A stretch of 64,000 nucleotides of DNA from an uncultured Bacteroidales bacterium. Its GTDB lineage: Bacteria; Bacteroidota; Bacteroidia; Bacteroidales; Muribaculaceae. The translations under genes were made by a program, and so were the position numbers. Under the pieces are notes generated by a model. It was not told where the DNA came from, did no database searches, and saw only the letters and a program-made list of their open reading frames with translations. Each line of letters begins with the position of its first letter. Position 1 is the first letter of the stretch. Below are positions 34,748 through 43,886 of this stretch, in pieces. The stretch covers positions 22,088-86,087 of the forward strand of contig CASENC010000014.1 in NCBI GenBank assembly GCA_949289215.1. The letters are read 5' to 3'.

Positions 34748-36052
34748 ATGTCTAAACGATTTACCATATTGGCAGCTGTGGCTGCATCATTGCTATTTGT
34801 CGCAACTTCATGCGGCAATTCCGGCGATAAACAATCTGTAGAGGAGAAACCTTCGGGATTCGTGACAGTAAAAGACGGAAGTTTTTATATCGACGGTAAA
34901 CCTTATAAATACATAGGTGCGAATTTTTGGTATGGAGCAATACTGGCCTCGGAAGGCCGTGGAGGAGACCGTGGCAGGCTTGAAGCCGAACTCGACACGT
35001 TGCAGGCAATGGGTATTGACAATTTGCGCATACTCGTGGGTGGCGATGGTCCCGATGGCGTACCCACGCGCATTGAGCCTACGTTGCAGCCGCAAGCCGG
35101 TGTGTATAACGATACCATATTGCAAGGCCTTGATTATCTGCTCGACCGCCTTGAACGGCGCGGAATGAAGGCTGTGCTTTACCTGAACAATGCCTGGGAA
35201 TGGAGCGGTGGTTATGGCTGCTATCTCGAATGGGCCGGGAATGGTCCTGCTCCGATACCGAGCCGCGACGGTTGGGATGCTTATAATAATTATGTAAAGA
35301 ATTTTGTGCTAAACGACAGAGCCAAGCAGTTGTCGTATAATCATGTGCGCAATATAGTGAGTCGCGTGAACAGTGTCACCGGCAAACCATACTCCGAGTC
35401 GCCGGCCATAATGTCGTGGCAGATTGCCAATGAGCCTCGGGCTTTCAGCGATGAAGGCAAGGACTCGCTTGCCGCTTGGATAAGAAATACGGCACGGTTA
35501 ATCAAGAGCATCGATCCTAATCACCTTGTATCGACCGGCAGTGAGGGCAGGCATGGTTGCGAGACCGACATTGAACTATGGGCGCGTATCCATTCATTCC
35601 CTGAGGTTGATTATGCCAATATTCACATTTGGCCGTATAATTGGGGATGGGTGAACGAAGAAACAGTTGTTTTGGGGGTGAAGATAGCTTGTGAAAATAC
35701 TCGTGACTATATAGCCGAGCATTATAATGCCATCAAGCAGGCAGGCAAACCGCTTGTGCTTGAGGAGTTTGGTTATCCGCGTGATGAATTTTCCTTTGCT
35801 CCCGGTTCATCAACCAATGGGCGTGATACATATTATAATTATGTATTGTCGATGGTGCAAGACAGTACCGGAATGCTTGCCGGTTGCAACTTTTGGGGGT
35901 GGGGCGGATATGCAAAACCGGCGCACGAGATGTGGCAGCGCGGCGATGATTATACCGGAGACCCGGCACAGGAGGCACAAGGACTTAACTCGGTGTTCGC
36001 TTGCGACAGTTCGACAATTGCAACCATTGAACGATTGACAATCAGTGATTAA
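34748..36052 (+). CDS. GH5 endo-beta-1,4-mannanase-type lipoprotein (GH5_7-like)
   Basis: This probably cuts the backbone of beta-mannan at the cell surface or in the periplasm. The 434-residue product has a lipoprotein signal with Cys22 (VATSC). The catalytic barrel runs from about 38 to 425. The acid/base is Glu229 in an ANEPR motif and the nucleophile is Glu340 in LEEFG. GH5_7 traits are FYIDGKPYKYIGANFWYG at the start, LRILVGG near 97, and the NNAWEWSGG segment near 147. It is the first gene of the locus, followed 41 bases later by the esterase gene. The family call is firm; the exact subfamily is by eye. Confidence 0.88.
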   Translation: MSKRFTILAAVAASLLFVATSCGNSGDKQSVEEKPSGFVTVKDGSFYIDGKPYKYIGANFWYGAILASEGRGGDRGRLEAELDTLQAMGIDNLRILVGGDGPDGVPTRIEPTLQPQAGVYNDTILQGLDYLLDRLERRGMKAVLYLNNAWEWSGGYGCYLEWAGNGPAPIPSRDGWDAYNNYVKNFVLNDRAKQLSYNHVRNIVSRVNSVTGKPYSESPAIMSWQIANEPRAFSDEGKDSLAAWIRNTARLIKSIDPNHLVSTGSEGRHGCETDIELWARIHSFPEVDYANIHIWPYNWGWVNEETVVLGVKIACENTRDYIAEHYNAIKQAGKPLVLEEFGYPRDEFSFAPGSSTNGRDTYYNYVLSMVQDSTGMLAGCNFWGWGGYAKPAHEMWQRGDDYTGDPAQEAQGLNSVFACDSSTIATIERLTISD

Positions 36053-36093
36053 TAATTCGTTTTGGAAATTCTCATAAATTAAATAGGTTTTTC

Positions 36094-37368
36094 ATGTTAA
36101 GTTTTGGTAGAAGGTTTATTGTTATTTTAGTGCTGTTTGTATCGGCATTGCCCGCCGCCGTGATGGCGGGCAATGTTGAATACAACGTGCCGATGAACCA
36201 TGATTGGTGGTGGACAGCTCCCGAGTGTCCGCAAATCACGGTGAATGTGGTAAATAACGATAATGTGACTCGTAAATGTGAAGTGTGGCTCAATGTGGCA
36301 ACCGACCAACGTGTGCCGGTGACAGAGATGAGCCAGTGTGTGACGCTGCAGGCAGGCGACAGCACTGCCGTGCAATTCCTGTTTGACGTGGTTCCCGGTT
36401 TTTACCGTTGCACGGTAACCGGTGATGGAAAAGAGGTTAAGAAATTCAACATCGGTTTTGAACCTGAGAATATCGTATCGCTCCCCGATGCACAACCCGA
36501 TTTCGACGAGTTTTGGCAACGAGCCATCGATGAACTTGCCGCTGTGGAGCCCGAATATTCCATGACCGAAGAAAAAGACAAGAGCAAAAAGGGCGGGAAA
36601 GTGTATCTGGTTAAAATGAAATCGTTGGGTGGAGTCGAGGTGCAAGGTTACCTTACCATGCCGTCGGCCGCAAGCAAAAAACACCCCATGCCGGTGCTTG
36701 TGCATTACATGGGATATGGCAGTAAGCCGTGGCACGCCGAGCCTTACGAGGGTATGGATCGCATAGAATTTGTATTAAGCACTCGCGGCCAAGGACTTAA
36801 CGAGCCTGCCAATACTTATGGCGACTGGGCGGTTTACGGCCTTGGCGACCGTGACAGCTTTTATTACCGCGGGGCATTCATGGACCTTATTCGTGCAATC
36901 GATTTCGTATGCACTTTGCCCGAAGTGGATCAACGGTACATTTTTGCCGAAGGCGGCAGCCAGGGCGGGGCATTTACGCTCGTGGCTTGCTCTTTGGATA
37001 AGCGCATACGTGCAGCCGCACCGTGGATTCCGTTCCTTAGCGATTATCCCGATTATTTCAAGATAGAACATTGGCCGGCTGAAGTTATTTTGAAAAAACA
37101 ACAAGAGATAGGCCTGGCCACCGGCGACCTTTATAAGATGCTTTCGTATTTCGACGTGAAGAATTTCACACGGCGCATCACTTGTTCCATACTTATGGGC
37201 GTGGGCCTTCAAGATCCCACCTGCCCCCCTCATACCAATTTCGCCGGTTACAACCTCATTTCGTCGCAAAAGCAATTTGTAATTTATCCCGAATGCGGGC
37301 ACGACACACGCCACCCCGATTGGGATAACCGCCAGCGCGAATTTTTCCGAAAAATTACAGAAATGTAA
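36094..37368 (+). CDS. Secreted acetyl-esterase-like hydrolase (CE7/AXE1 family)
   Basis: This alpha/beta hydrolase probably removes acetyl groups from mannan. The 424-residue protein has a signal peptide (about 1-25, ...AVMAG). An N-terminal beta-sandwich (about 28-125) precedes the hydrolase domain. CE7 marks are the RGQG motif near 230, the nucleophile Ser289 in GGSQGG, a catalytic Asp in the VGLQDPTCPP segment near 370, and the His of GHDTRHPDW near 408. The nearby mannanases suggest acetylated (gluco)mannan as substrate. Family CE7 enzymes were named for xylan and cephalosporin C, so the substrate is inferred from context. Confidence 0.85.
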   Translation: MLSFGRRFIVILVLFVSALPAAVMAGNVEYNVPMNHDWWWTAPECPQITVNVVNNDNVTRKCEVWLNVATDQRVPVTEMSQCVTLQAGDSTAVQFLFDVVPGFYRCTVTGDGKEVKKFNIGFEPENIVSLPDAQPDFDEFWQRAIDELAAVEPEYSMTEEKDKSKKGGKVYLVKMKSLGGVEVQGYLTMPSAASKKHPMPVLVHYMGYGSKPWHAEPYEGMDRIEFVLSTRGQGLNEPANTYGDWAVYGLGDRDSFYYRGAFMDLIRAIDFVCTLPEVDQRYIFAEGGSQGGAFTLVACSLDKRIRAAAPWIPFLSDYPDYFKIEHWPAEVILKKQQEIGLATGDLYKMLSYFDVKNFTRRITCSILMGVGLQDPTCPPHTNFAGYNLISSQKQFVIYPECGHDTRHPDWDNRQREFFRKITEM

Positions 37369-37421
37369 TAATAGTGTAACATGAAGCTAAAATTGTGTCA
37401 TTTTTTGCCATGGGCGTGATG

Positions 37422-37429
37422 TAATTTTG
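37422..37429 (+). promoter_or_regulatory. Candidate -7 element for susC
   Basis: TAATTTTG matches TAnnTTTG 62 bases before the susC-like start; the leader is A-rich. TTTG at 37404 is too close to be a -33 box. Confidence 0.4.
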
Positions 37430-37490
37430 CTTCGGTCAAAATAAGACTTTTTACTAACTCAAATAATAACAAACACCTTAAAATTGTTTC

Positions 37491-40400
37491 ATGATGACGA
37501 ATAAATTTCCGGATTTAAGGGCTGTGCTGATGGTGCTGTTCGCCGCACTGTCAATAAGTATGGCAGCCCAGACTACTATCACGGGCGTCGTCCTTGAACC
37601 TGACGGGATACCGGCAATCGGTGCTACCGTCATGGAGAAAGGTTCTACGACCAATGGTACGGCTACCGACATCGACGGCAACTTCTCGTTGCAGGTGTCG
37701 TCGGCCCAGACAACTTTGGTGGTTTCTTACGTTGGAATGGAGACCCAGGAGGTTCCATTGAACGGGCAAACCAATGTTACTATCACACTGAAGAATTCCG
37801 ATGTCGCCTTGGATGAATTGGTGGTGGTCGGTTACGGTACTATGAAGAAGAGCGACCTTGCGGGCGCGTCGGTCTCGCTTAATGAGGACGCGCTGAAGGG
37901 TTCTGTTATCACCAACCTCGACCAGTCGCTGCAAGGACGTGCAGCCGGTGTGCAGGCCACGGCCACTTCGGGTGCGCCGGGTTCGTCGGCTACCATCCGT
38001 GTGCGTGGTCTTGCCACTGTCAATGCCAATGCCGACCCTCTGTATGTGGTGGATGGTGTGATTTGGCAAAACGGCGGCACAAGCGGCTCGTCGCTCGGTC
38101 TTGGCGACGCCCTTGGTAACGGTTCTGCTTCTACCGTATCGCCCCTTTCATCTTTGAACCCTGCCGACATCGTGTCGATGGAAATCCTGAAGGATGCCTC
38201 GGCAACCGCCATCTATGGTGCACAAGGTGCCAACGGCGTTGTGCTCATCACCACCAAGCGCGGCCAGGCAGGCGAACCGAAGTTCTCGTATGACGGTATG
38301 ATTGCCGTGAGCCAGCAAAACAAGCGGCTTGATATGCTCAACCTGCGCGAATATGCCGAGTTCTACAACGAACTTGTCGCCACAGGGCAAGCCGACGAGA
38401 ACGACTGGTATGCCGACCCGTCGCTCCTTGGCGAGGGTACAAATTGGCAGAATGGAATTTTCCAAACGGCCATACAACACTCGCACCAAGTATCGGTGCA
38501 GGGAGGTACCGAGAAAATCAAGTATTATGCTTCGGCCAACTATATGAATCAGGAAGGTACTATCATCGGTTCTAATTTCGAGCGCTATTCGTTCCGTGTG
38601 AACCTCGATGCGCAATTGAAGTCGTGGCTGAAATTCGGCATGAGCGCAAGCTACACCAATACTGCCGAAGACCTCAAGCTGGCCGACAGTAACGAGGGTC
38701 TTGTTTACTACACGCTGACATCTATCCCCGACATACCTATTTACAACATCGACGGCAGCTATGCCACAATCGTCCGCGAGGGTTACCCCAATCCTAACCC
38801 GATTGCGCTTGCCATGATGGACGAAATCACACTTAACCGTCGCAAGCTTAATGGTAACATCTTCTTCGACGTTACCCCGTGGGAAAAGCTCACTTGGCAT
38901 GCCGAACTTGGTTACGACATAGGTGCATCGGATGCCGAACGCTATGAGCCTATGGTTGATCTTGGTACATGGGTACGCGATTCAAATTACAGCTCGCAGC
39001 AGAAGAACAGCAACAGCTATTGGTCGCTGAAAAACTATGTGACTTACACTGACACTTATAACGAAAAACACGACCTCACCGTTATGCTTGGTCAGGAAAT
39101 GTGGGAATCTACTTATGATTACGCACAGGTAGTGGGGCAGTCGCTTCCGTCCGATGAGGTGCATAATCCTTCACTTGGAACTGCAACACCATCAATCAAC
39201 TCAGGCTTCGGCAGCTCGTCGATGGCATCGTTCTTCGCTCGTGGTAACTATAATTTCGATGACCGTTACCTTGCTACCTACACTTATCGTTACGATGGTT
39301 CATCGAACTTCGGCCCCGGTCGCCGTTGGGCAGGTTTCCACTCGTTTGCCGCAGCCTGGCGTTTCTCGAACGAGAAATTCATGAAGTGGTCGAACGGCTG
39401 GCTCAATAGTGGTAAGTTGCGCATTGGTTGGGGTCAGACGGGTAACTCCAATATCGGTGCCTATCGTTGGGGCGTTTCAATCACTCGTATGCCTACGGGT
39501 CTTGGTATGAGCTACAGGCCGAGCAACATTGCCAACGAAGATGTGCAATGGGAATCGCAGGAGCAGTGGAACGTGGGTCTCGACTTGAGTTTCTTGAGCA
39601 ACCGCATCAACTTCGTGTTTGACTGGTACCGCAAGGAATCGAAGGATATGCTTATGCAGATGCAGCTGCCTATGTATATGGGTTCGTCGGGCAATGCTTC
39701 GTCGGTACTCCAAGCTCCTTACGGTAACTTTGGCAATATCTTGAACCACGGTTACGAGTTCACGCTGAACACCAGGCCAATCATAGGCGAATTTGAATGG
39801 CACTCCGACCTTAACATCTCGTTCAACAAGAACGAACTGAAGAGCCTGCAAGGAACAGCCGCCGGGCAGCTTTATGGCTATGCCCTTTACGGCAATACCA
39901 ATCTTGTGAGCATTTCCGAGATAGGCAAGCCGCTCTACCAGTTCTATGGTTATGTTACCGACGGCATCTATCAAGACTTCGAGGACATACAGAACTCGCC
40001 AAAGGCCGAGACTTATCCGGCCGACGGCAAAACATTTGGCGTCAATAACGTGTGGGTGGGTGACCAGAAGTTCAAGGACTTGAACGGTGATGGCAGGATA
40101 AGCGATGCCGACCGCACTATCATCGGCGACCCGTGGCCCGACTTCACATTTGGCTGGACCAACACATTCTACTGGAAGAACTTCGACCTCTCGATATTCA
40201 TCACCGGTTCGGTAGGTAATGATGTGATGAACTACTTGAGCATAAAGTTGACCGACATGAAGTCTTCATGGTCTAATTACTCCACTGCTATCAACGACCG
40301 CGCTCGCTTGGTTGCCATCGACCCCAACATAGGGTTCTCCGACATCCGCAACGTGCGTGTGGCCAACCTCGATGCCAAGTTACCGCGTGCCACGGTCTAC

Positions 40401-40691
40401 GACCCCAACGATAACGACCGCATCAGCGACCGATACATAGAAGATGGCTCGTATGTGCGCTTGAAGAACATTTCGCTCGGTTACACATTCGACAAGAAAT
40501 TGCTCAAAAAGACCGGTCTTGAGAGCTTGCGCCTCTATGCCAACATTCAGAATGTATGCACTATCACTGGTTACGACGGCTATGACCCTGAAATCGGTGT
40601 CAATACATCGGGCAACAACGTTTATGGTTTTGATAACGGACGTTATCCTTCGCCTATCACTTATTCATTTGGTTTGAATCTCACATTCTGA
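37491..40691 (+). CDS. SusC-like TonB-dependent outer-membrane transporter
   Basis: This 1066-residue outer-membrane channel imports mannan oligosaccharides with the SusD partner. A signal peptide (about 1-26) is followed by a carboxypeptidase-D-like beta domain (about 27-100), the TonB-box-like DELVVVGYGT near 110, a plug domain (about 120-240, with the ADPLYVVDG and LKDASATAIYGAQGANGVVLITTK motifs) and the beta-barrel up to the aromatic C-terminus (GLNLTF). No N-terminal anti-sigma-interaction extension is seen. Codon use is rich in GCC and ACC, consistent with high expression. susD follows 21 bases later. Confidence 0.96.
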   Translation: MMTNKFPDLRAVLMVLFAALSISMAAQTTITGVVLEPDGIPAIGATVMEKGSTTNGTATDIDGNFSLQVSSAQTTLVVSYVGMETQEVPLNGQTNVTITLKNSDVALDELVVVGYGTMKKSDLAGASVSLNEDALKGSVITNLDQSLQGRAAGVQATATSGAPGSSATIRVRGLATVNANADPLYVVDGVIWQNGGTSGSSLGLGDALGNGSASTVSPLSSLNPADIVSMEILKDASATAIYGAQGANGVVLITTKRGQAGEPKFSYDGMIAVSQQNKRLDMLNLREYAEFYNELVATGQADENDWYADPSLLGEGTNWQNGIFQTAIQHSHQVSVQGGTEKIKYYASANYMNQEGTIIGSNFERYSFRVNLDAQLKSWLKFGMSASYTNTAEDLKLADSNEGLVYYTLTSIPDIPIYNIDGSYATIVREGYPNPNPIALAMMDEITLNRRKLNGNIFFDVTPWEKLTWHAELGYDIGASDAERYEPMVDLGTWVRDSNYSSQQKNSNSYWSLKNYVTYTDTYNEKHDLTVMLGQEMWESTYDYAQVVGQSLPSDEVHNPSLGTATPSINSGFGSSSMASFFARGNYNFDDRYLATYTYRYDGSSNFGPGRRWAGFHSFAAAWRFSNEKFMKWSNGWLNSGKLRIGWGQTGNSNIGAYRWGVSITRMPTGLGMSYRPSNIANEDVQWESQEQWNVGLDLSFLSNRINFVFDWYRKESKDMLMQMQLPMYMGSSGNASSVLQAPYGNFGNILNHGYEFTLNTRPIIGEFEWHSDLNISFNKNELKSLQGTAAGQLYGYALYGNTNLVSISEIGKPLYQFYGYVTDGIYQDFEDIQNSPKAETYPADGKTFGVNNVWVGDQKFKDLNGDGRISDADRTIIGDPWPDFTFGWTNTFYWKNFDLSIFITGSVGNDVMNYLSIKLTDMKSSWSNYSTAINDRARLVAIDPNIGFSDIRNVRVANLDAKLPRATVYDPNDNDRISDRYIEDGSYVRLKNISLGYTFDKKLLKKTGLESLRLYANIQNVCTITGYDGYDPEIGVNTSGNNVYGFDNGRYPSPITYSFGLNLTF

Positions 40692-40712
40692 CAAATAAAA
40701 AAACGCTTTACA

Positions 40713-42443
40713 ATGAAAATATCAAATATAAAATATATGGCAATTGCAGCATTGACGGCCTTCGGAGCCACCTCTTGCGACGACTTCCTCGATCGCCCGG
40801 CCGAAGACTCATACAATGTTGACAACTATTATGCCAATGACGAACAGTGCGATGCCGGCGTGTTCTACCTTTACAATTCACCGTGGAGCGACTTTACCCG
40901 CGGCGGCATAATAATGACCGAGACCATGGTAGGCAATATATACCAAAGCCAAAGTCCTTACCTCGATTTCTCGGTTAACGGTTCGGATAACGACCTTGTG
41001 TTTATGTATGAATCGCTGTGGCAGGTGATTGCTCATGCCAATACGGTTTACAACAACTTAAAGACTGCCACTTGCTCGGATGCAACCCGTGCACGCTGCA
41101 TGGGCGAGTGCCTTACATGGAAAGCTATGGCTTATTTCTACCTTGTACGCGCATTTGGCGATGTGCCAATCGTACACGACAACCAGGCCGAACTTGAAAG
41201 CGGCAACTATAACAACAAGCACAAGGTGCAGAAGGCCGACGTGTATGAATACATAATCATGACGCTCGAAAAAGCGATGGAATTGCTTCCCGAGACCAAC
41301 GACCCCGGCCGAATCGACAAGTATTGCGCCGAGGGGTTGCTTGCCAAGGTTTACTTGACACGTGCGGGCGTTACCGGTACACTTAATGCCGATGATTTGG
41401 CCAAGGCTGCGCAATATGCTAAGGACGTAATCGATAATTCGGGCCGCCACTTGCTTACCAACTATTCCGACGTGTTCCGCTTGCAGAACAATAACAGCGA
41501 GGAATCGTTGATAGGTCTCCGCTGGTATGGCTCGCGCCAAGTGTGGACGGCGCAAAACTTCCTGCAAAGCTCGCTTGCCATGGTAGGCTTTGATGAATTT
41601 GGCGACTGCTGGGGCGGCTGGACTGCACCGTCGGTCAACTTGCAAGACGCTTTCGGTGTTAACGTGCTGCAAGACCCTGCAACACGCGTCGATCCCGATA
41701 CTCGCCGCAAGGCCACTATGATGCTTCCGGGCGACGTGTATGAATATTTCTGGACCGACAAGGGCGGATTTGATTACCTGCGTTTCATGTATGACACTTC
41801 TTATGGTGTCGGCGGTCCGGGCGAATTGCAGAGCAATACCGGCAGCAACTGTGTGAAACACCTTTACGGCGACCGTGCCGACCATGAAGACGCACTCGGT
41901 TATTCGCCCGAGTCGCAGGCCAACGGCCTTGCCACCCACTTGCTCCGTCTGTCGGATGTTTACTTGGTTTATGCCGAGGCAATGATAGGCACAGGCACTT
42001 CAACAAGCGACCCGTCGGCCATCGACGCTTACTGGCAAGTGCGTCACCGTGGCCGTCCGGGCGAGACGCAGGCTCCTACTTCCATTACTTGGGAAGATGT
42101 GTGGAACGAACGCATGCTTGAACTTGCCCACGAGGGTGACCGCTGGTATGACTATGTGCGCTTGTCGTATTACAACCCGCAAAGTGCCATCGATAGAATA
42201 CGTGCGCAACGCCGCGACGCTTACTACGGACTTGGCACGGTATATGAACAATATTATGAATCGGGCGAATGGACGGTAAATCCCGATGAGACCCGTTACA
42301 ACCCCGATGCAATGGCACCCAATGTGACCGAGGCCGACTTCACCCTGCCGAAACCGGTGGATGACGTAAGTTTCAATCCCAATATGTCGGACAGCGCGCC
42401 TGCCGTTCACGAAGATGTGCGCTCGCTTTACAGTTATGATTAA
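40713..42443 (+). CDS. SusD/RagB-family surface glycan-binding lipoprotein
   Basis: This 576-residue lipoprotein forms the lid of the SusC channel and captures oligosaccharides. The signal peptide ends at a lipobox ATSC with Cys22, followed by the acidic DDFLDRPAED seen in surface-exposed SusD proteins. TPR-like helices are recognisable (AEGLLAKVYLTRAG near 210; NGLATHLLRLSDVYLVYAEA near 405). The family's conserved end region with W-E-D-V-W-N-ERMLELAHEGDRWYDYVR is at about 460-485. It directly follows susC. Confidence 0.96.
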   Translation: MKISNIKYMAIAALTAFGATSCDDFLDRPAEDSYNVDNYYANDEQCDAGVFYLYNSPWSDFTRGGIIMTETMVGNIYQSQSPYLDFSVNGSDNDLVFMYESLWQVIAHANTVYNNLKTATCSDATRARCMGECLTWKAMAYFYLVRAFGDVPIVHDNQAELESGNYNNKHKVQKADVYEYIIMTLEKAMELLPETNDPGRIDKYCAEGLLAKVYLTRAGVTGTLNADDLAKAAQYAKDVIDNSGRHLLTNYSDVFRLQNNNSEESLIGLRWYGSRQVWTAQNFLQSSLAMVGFDEFGDCWGGWTAPSVNLQDAFGVNVLQDPATRVDPDTRRKATMMLPGDVYEYFWTDKGGFDYLRFMYDTSYGVGGPGELQSNTGSNCVKHLYGDRADHEDALGYSPESQANGLATHLLRLSDVYLVYAEAMIGTGTSTSDPSAIDAYWQVRHRGRPGETQAPTSITWEDVWNERMLELAHEGDRWYDYVRLSYYNPQSAIDRIRAQRRDAYYGLGTVYEQYYESGEWTVNPDETRYNPDAMAPNVTEADFTLPKPVDDVSFNPNMSDSAPAVHEDVRSLYSYD

Positions 42444-42471
42444 TATCACCGTTTAATTCTATGTGACAACT

Positions 42472-43857
42472 ATGAAATTCAAAAATATATATAAGTCGGC
42501 CTTGCTTGCCATGACAGTTGTTATGGGATTGTCGGTTGTTTCGTGCAACGACGACCAAGGCAAGTATGAGCCTGCCGACGGTGTGCCTACCGTCAAGTAC
42601 ATCAAGGTGACGAACCCCGAATCGGGTGACTCGCTTATCACCGGCGCATATCTCGACAACCTGATATGCATAGTGGGTGACAACCTGAAAAGTATCACCG
42701 AGATTTGGTTCAACGACCAACAGGCTGTGTTGAACACAAGCTATATCACCGAGCACACGCTGCTTGTGTCGGTTCCCAGCATCATACCGGGTGAAGTGAA
42801 CAACACCATGCGCCTTGTGGCCACCGGCGGCACTGTTAATTATCCCTTTGAGGTTATCGTGCCGGGACCGTCGATGACATCGATGTCGTGCGAATATGCC
42901 ACCCCTGGCAGCGAGGTTACCATATATGGCAACTATTTCGTTGACGACCCCAATGTACCATTCACAATCGAGGTGACCGATGCCGACGGCAATCCCACCG
43001 GCGAGACTATAACCGAGTTCAGCGATTTCCAGCAGATGCAGGTATCGTTTACCCTGCCGGCAAGCCTTACCGGGAACGACTATTATTTCTCGGCAACAAC
43101 GGTATATGGCACGGCACAGTCGCAATTCCGCTACCGTGACACCCGTGGTATGCTTTTCGACTTCGACGGACAGACCGGCCTTGGCAACAACGGTTGGCAC
43201 GCACGTACAATCACCAGCGACGAGACTTCTATTACCGGTAATTTCGTGCTGCTTGGCGATGGAACCACCCAGATGGAAGAATATGGCGGTTGGCATGAAG
43301 ACCCCTACTCGTTTGAATACTGGTGCGGCGACTGGAGCGTTCCGCAAAAGTTTGAAGGCACTACTGCTCGCCTCAACGACATAGTGGATTTCTCCGACTT
43401 CGAGAACATGGTTGTGAAATTTGAGATGTATGTACCCGAAAGCAACCCGTGGAGCGCAGGTTCGCTGCAAGTGATATTTGCAGGAACCGACCTCGTGACC
43501 GGTGGTGGTAACAACCAGGGTAATGGGCTTAACGAGAGCGGCAACGCTGTGCCCAACAACACCTATTTCCGCTCGGTTGACGACAGCGGCAACGAGGTGA
43601 ACCCGGGCTACCCGCGTGCACTTTACACCCCGTGGCAGGCCGAAGGCTCGTTTGACACCGGCGGTGAATGGATTACCGTTTCATTGCCTATAGCCACGGC
43701 GTTTGTGTATGACGACAACGGTGTGACTGCCACGCAACAACTTACCGAGGACTCTTTTGCAAGCCTGCAACTGTTTGTTTGGTCGGGAGGTATGACCGGC
43801 ACACCGTGTACGCCAATCATCAAGATAGACAACATACGTGCCGTTCCCAACAGATAA
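42472..43857 (+). CDS. IPT/TIG surface glycan-binding lipoprotein (SGBP-type)
   Basis: This 461-residue lipoprotein probably binds mannan at the cell surface. The signal ends at VVSC (Cys near 26), followed by acidic NDDQG. One or two IPT/TIG-like beta-sandwiches cover about 40-215. The remaining part (about 220-461), with FDFDGQTGLGNNGWHA, EFWCGDWSVPQ-like aromatic segments and a KIDNIRAVPN end, resembles the glycan-binding C-terminal domain of SGBP proteins encoded after susD. The ATG at 42472 puts a proper signal peptide at the start; a GTG at 42463 in the same frame is less likely. Confidence 0.88.
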   Translation: MKFKNIYKSALLAMTVVMGLSVVSCNDDQGKYEPADGVPTVKYIKVTNPESGDSLITGAYLDNLICIVGDNLKSITEIWFNDQQAVLNTSYITEHTLLVSVPSIIPGEVNNTMRLVATGGTVNYPFEVIVPGPSMTSMSCEYATPGSEVTIYGNYFVDDPNVPFTIEVTDADGNPTGETITEFSDFQQMQVSFTLPASLTGNDYYFSATTVYGTAQSQFRYRDTRGMLFDFDGQTGLGNNGWHARTITSDETSITGNFVLLGDGTTQMEEYGGWHEDPYSFEYWCGDWSVPQKFEGTTARLNDIVDFSDFENMVVKFEMYVPESNPWSAGSLQVIFAGTDLVTGGGNNQGNGLNESGNAVPNNTYFRSVDDSGNEVNPGYPRALYTPWQAEGSFDTGGEWITVSLPIATAFVYDDNGVTATQQLTEDSFASLQLFVWSGGMTGTPCTPIIKIDNIRAVPNR

Positions 43858-43886
43858 CATAAATCCGTTTTTAATTTGATACTAAG